A stretch of DNA of 7,733 nt, taken from NCBI GenBank assembly GCA_027858145.1, contig JAQIDF010000487.1:1-7733 (forward strand), written 5' to 3'. The stretch comes from Prolixibacteraceae bacterium (GTDB lineage Bacteria > Bacteroidota > Bacteroidia > Bacteroidales > Prolixibacteraceae). The position numbers were made by a program, and so were the translations under genes. Below the pieces are notes generated by a model that saw only the letters and a program-made list of their open reading frames with translations, did no database searches and was not told where the DNA came from. Shown here piece after piece: positions 6,159 through 7,733 of the stretch; the stretch's first letter is position 1, and the number at the start of each line of letters is the position of its first letter.

Positions 6159-7733
6159 TTATTTCTTGTGTTTGTTTTTCAGATACTCATAGGTAGCCAA
6201 TTGTGAGCGTACTGGAGGGAGATTATTTTCTACACGAATATTTTCCATATTCTGACCGATCTCACTGGCCTTCACGTTGTCTGATAATTGGATGTTTAGA
6301 ATATCAATAATTTCCTTTTTCAGGTTTTTATCAAAAACCGGACAAATGCATTCAATGCGACGGTATAAATTACGTTTCATCCAATCGGCCGAACCAATAA
6401 AGACATTTTCCTTACCATCGTTATGAAAAACGAAAACCCGGGCATGTTCCAAAAAGCGGTCAACAATACGTATGATACGTATGTTTTTGCTGTATCGTTT
6501 TCCGGTTTTAAGTATGCATATTCCTCTTACAATTAAATCGATTTTTACGCCGGCTTCACTTGCACGATAAAGCATTTGTACCATGTTAGGGTCTTGCAGC
6601 CCATTCATTTTTAAAAGGATGTATGCATTTTTACCTTTTTTGGCGTTTTGAATTTCATTATTTATGAGTTTGCCAAATTTGGAAACTAAATTGAATCCGG
6701 GGACAAGCAGATGTTTAAATTTGATTTTCTCATCCTGGTTTTCAAGGTAGTTGTACATCGATTTTAAATCTGCAATGATGTCTTTATTGGCGGTAAAAAT
6801 GCCATGGTCGCTATATAAACGCGCCGTTTTTTCATTAAAGTTTCCAGTACCAATGTAAGCTTGGTCAGCAGCATCAGGGTATTGTTGGTTGTCGCGAATA
6901 ACCATGGCTACTTTAGCATGTACTTTTAACCCGGGGATGCTATAAAAAATCCGAATTCCGGCCTTGGTCATTTCAGCAGCATAGCGCAAGTTCATTTCTT
7001 CATCAAAACGAGCTTTCAGTTCAACAAATACTGTAACTTTTTTGCCATTTTCAGCAGCGTTCATCAGCGCGTTAACAACAGCCGAACGTTCAGCTACACG
7101 ATACTGAGTTGTTTTTATCTCGGTAACTGTATCATCTTGTGCAGCTTGATCCAGAAACCGTAAAAAATAATCGTACGATTGATAAGGCACTGTAAGAAGA
7201 TGATCCTTTTCGTTGATGACGTTTTTGATGAGGCTGTATTTTTCCAGTTCGGGAATTCGTAAGGGCGGTAATTTTTCATTTTCAAACTGTGGAGATAATG
7301 GATTCGGAAAACTAAAAAAGTCCCTGAAATTATGATACGATCCCCCCGGAATTACAATGTCATTCTCCAGCCAGAAAGTATCCTTTATGTATTTTAGTAT
7401 TCGGTGTGGCATCTGCCTATCGAACAAAAAACGGTTGGGTTTGCCCAATGTGCGTGATGATGAGATGTTTTTGATGGCATCTATCAACTCTTCTTCATCA
7501 TATTCATCATATTCGAAATCGGCATCACGGGTCAATTTTATTGTGTACCATTCCTCTACAGCATATCCCGGAAACAGTTTGGTTACATGTTTCATTATAA
7601 CATCTTCGAGAAACATAATGAAGTGCTTCCCATCGTTGGGGGTGAGTTCAATAAACCGCGTGACATTATGGTCGGTTGGCAACTTTATAAGGCCGTACCG
7701 TTTTTGCTGACTTTTGGTTGGCTCATTTGCATG
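6159..7733 (-). CDS. ppk1: Polyphosphate kinase PPK1, N-terminal part outside the window
   Basis: The open frame runs past the right edge; 524 codons and a TAA stop are visible. A TTG at 7682-7680 is an internal Leu codon (I-K-L-P-T-D), not a start. PPK1 reversibly builds long inorganic polyphosphate from ATP. Comparing with E. coli PPK (688 residues), about 160 N-terminal residues are missing. In fragment numbering, the autophosphorylated His is His272 in G-L-K-V-H-A-K (E. coli His435) and the second catalytic His is His430 in L-E-H-A-R-V (E. coli His592). The Mg/phosphate-binding arginines are Arg212 in Q-Y-R-V-A and Arg242 in A-R-F-D-E-E. G-T-G-N-F-N-E-K-T-A-R and G-S-A-D-W-M-K-R-N are also intact. 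The visible part thus covers the end of the N-terminal and middle (head) domains and both PLD-like catalytic domains. It lies upstream of trkH on the same strand, 191 bases away. Confidence 0.95.
   Translation of the reverse strand, partial: HANEPTKSQQKRYGLIKLPTDHNVTRFIELTPNDGKHFIMFLEDVIMKHVTKLFPGYAVEEWYTIKLTRDADFEYDEYDEEELIDAIKNISSSRTLGKPNRFLFDRQMPHRILKYIKDTFWLENDIVIPGGSYHNFRDFFSFPNPLSPQFENEKLPPLRIPELEKYSLIKNVINEKDHLLTVPYQSYDYFLRFLDQAAQDDTVTEIKTTQYRVAERSAVVNALMNAAENGKKVTVFVELKARFDEEMNLRYAAEMTKAGIRIFYSIPGLKVHAKVAMVIRDNQQYPDAADQAYIGTGNFNEKTARLYSDHGIFTANKDIIADLKSMYNYLENQDEKIKFKHLLVPGFNLVSKFGKLINNEIQNAKKGKNAYILLKMNGLQDPNMVQMLYRASEAGVKIDLIVRGICILKTGKRYSKNIRIIRIVDRFLEHARVFVFHNDGKENVFIGSADWMKRNLYRRIECICPVFDKNLKKEIIDILNIQLSDNVKASEIGQNMENIRVENNLPPVRSQLATYEYLKNKHKK

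Noticed and set aside
7680..7682. TTG as start codon of the polyphosphate kinase
   Set aside because: The frame stays open to the window edge, and the codons upstream encode PPK1-like sequence (K-R-Y-G-L-I-K before L-P-T-D). The Leu is internal and the gene is partial.
7357..7710. 117-codon + strand open frame opposite ppk1
   Set aside because: It is a shadow of the conserved ppk1 coding strand, with low-complexity Ser-rich sequence and no recognisable domain. The other opposite-strand open frames within pepD, the kinase, trkH and kdpE were rejected for the same reason.

Overview
The window looks like chromosomal DNA from a member of the Bacteroidota. The reasons are: low G+C; short A-rich leaders without Shine-Dalgarno sequences in front of every gene; TAnnTTTG-type -7 promoter elements; and the style of the proteins (a secreted DUF2147 protein, and a PPK1 with a Bacteroidota-like middle domain). 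I could not run a database search, so the placement below phylum is open.

Layout, left to right. Bases 1-73 hold the last 23 codons of a + strand Fe/Mn superoxide dismutase. A strong hairpin (95-139), usable in both directions, separates it from a convergent - strand gene for a secreted DUF2147 protein (158-601). A 218-base divergent region (602-819) then holds the promoter for a + strand M20 dipeptidase, pepD (820-2280), with a perfect 9-bp inverted repeat next to it. pepD meets the next block tail to tail, with only 7 bases between the stops.

The rest is on the - strand. Read in the direction of transcription it is: polyphosphate kinase ppk1 (7733-6159, 5' end outside the window), a 191-base gap, then a tight three-gene unit. 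That unit is a TrkH-type potassium channel/transporter (5967-4516), a KdpD-like histidine kinase without the usual N-terminal KdpD and USP domains (4506-2980), and a KdpE-like response regulator (2968-2288). Gaps inside the unit are 9 and 11 bases.

The most interesting point is this potassium module. A KdpD/KdpE-type pair, classically tied to the KdpFABC ATPase, is joined to a Trk channel, and no kdpFABC or trkA gene is present in the window. Upstream of trkH lies a direct repeat, TTTATA-N5-TTTATA, with the same layout as the half-sites of the E. coli KdpE operator. This suggests an autoregulated trkH-kdpD'-kdpE circuit. Polyphosphate kinase beside it may be functionally linked, because polyphosphate is a large polyanion that needs counter-cations, but that link is inference. 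The other genes look like ordinary housekeeping functions. I found no mobile element, CRISPR array, tRNA or rRNA.
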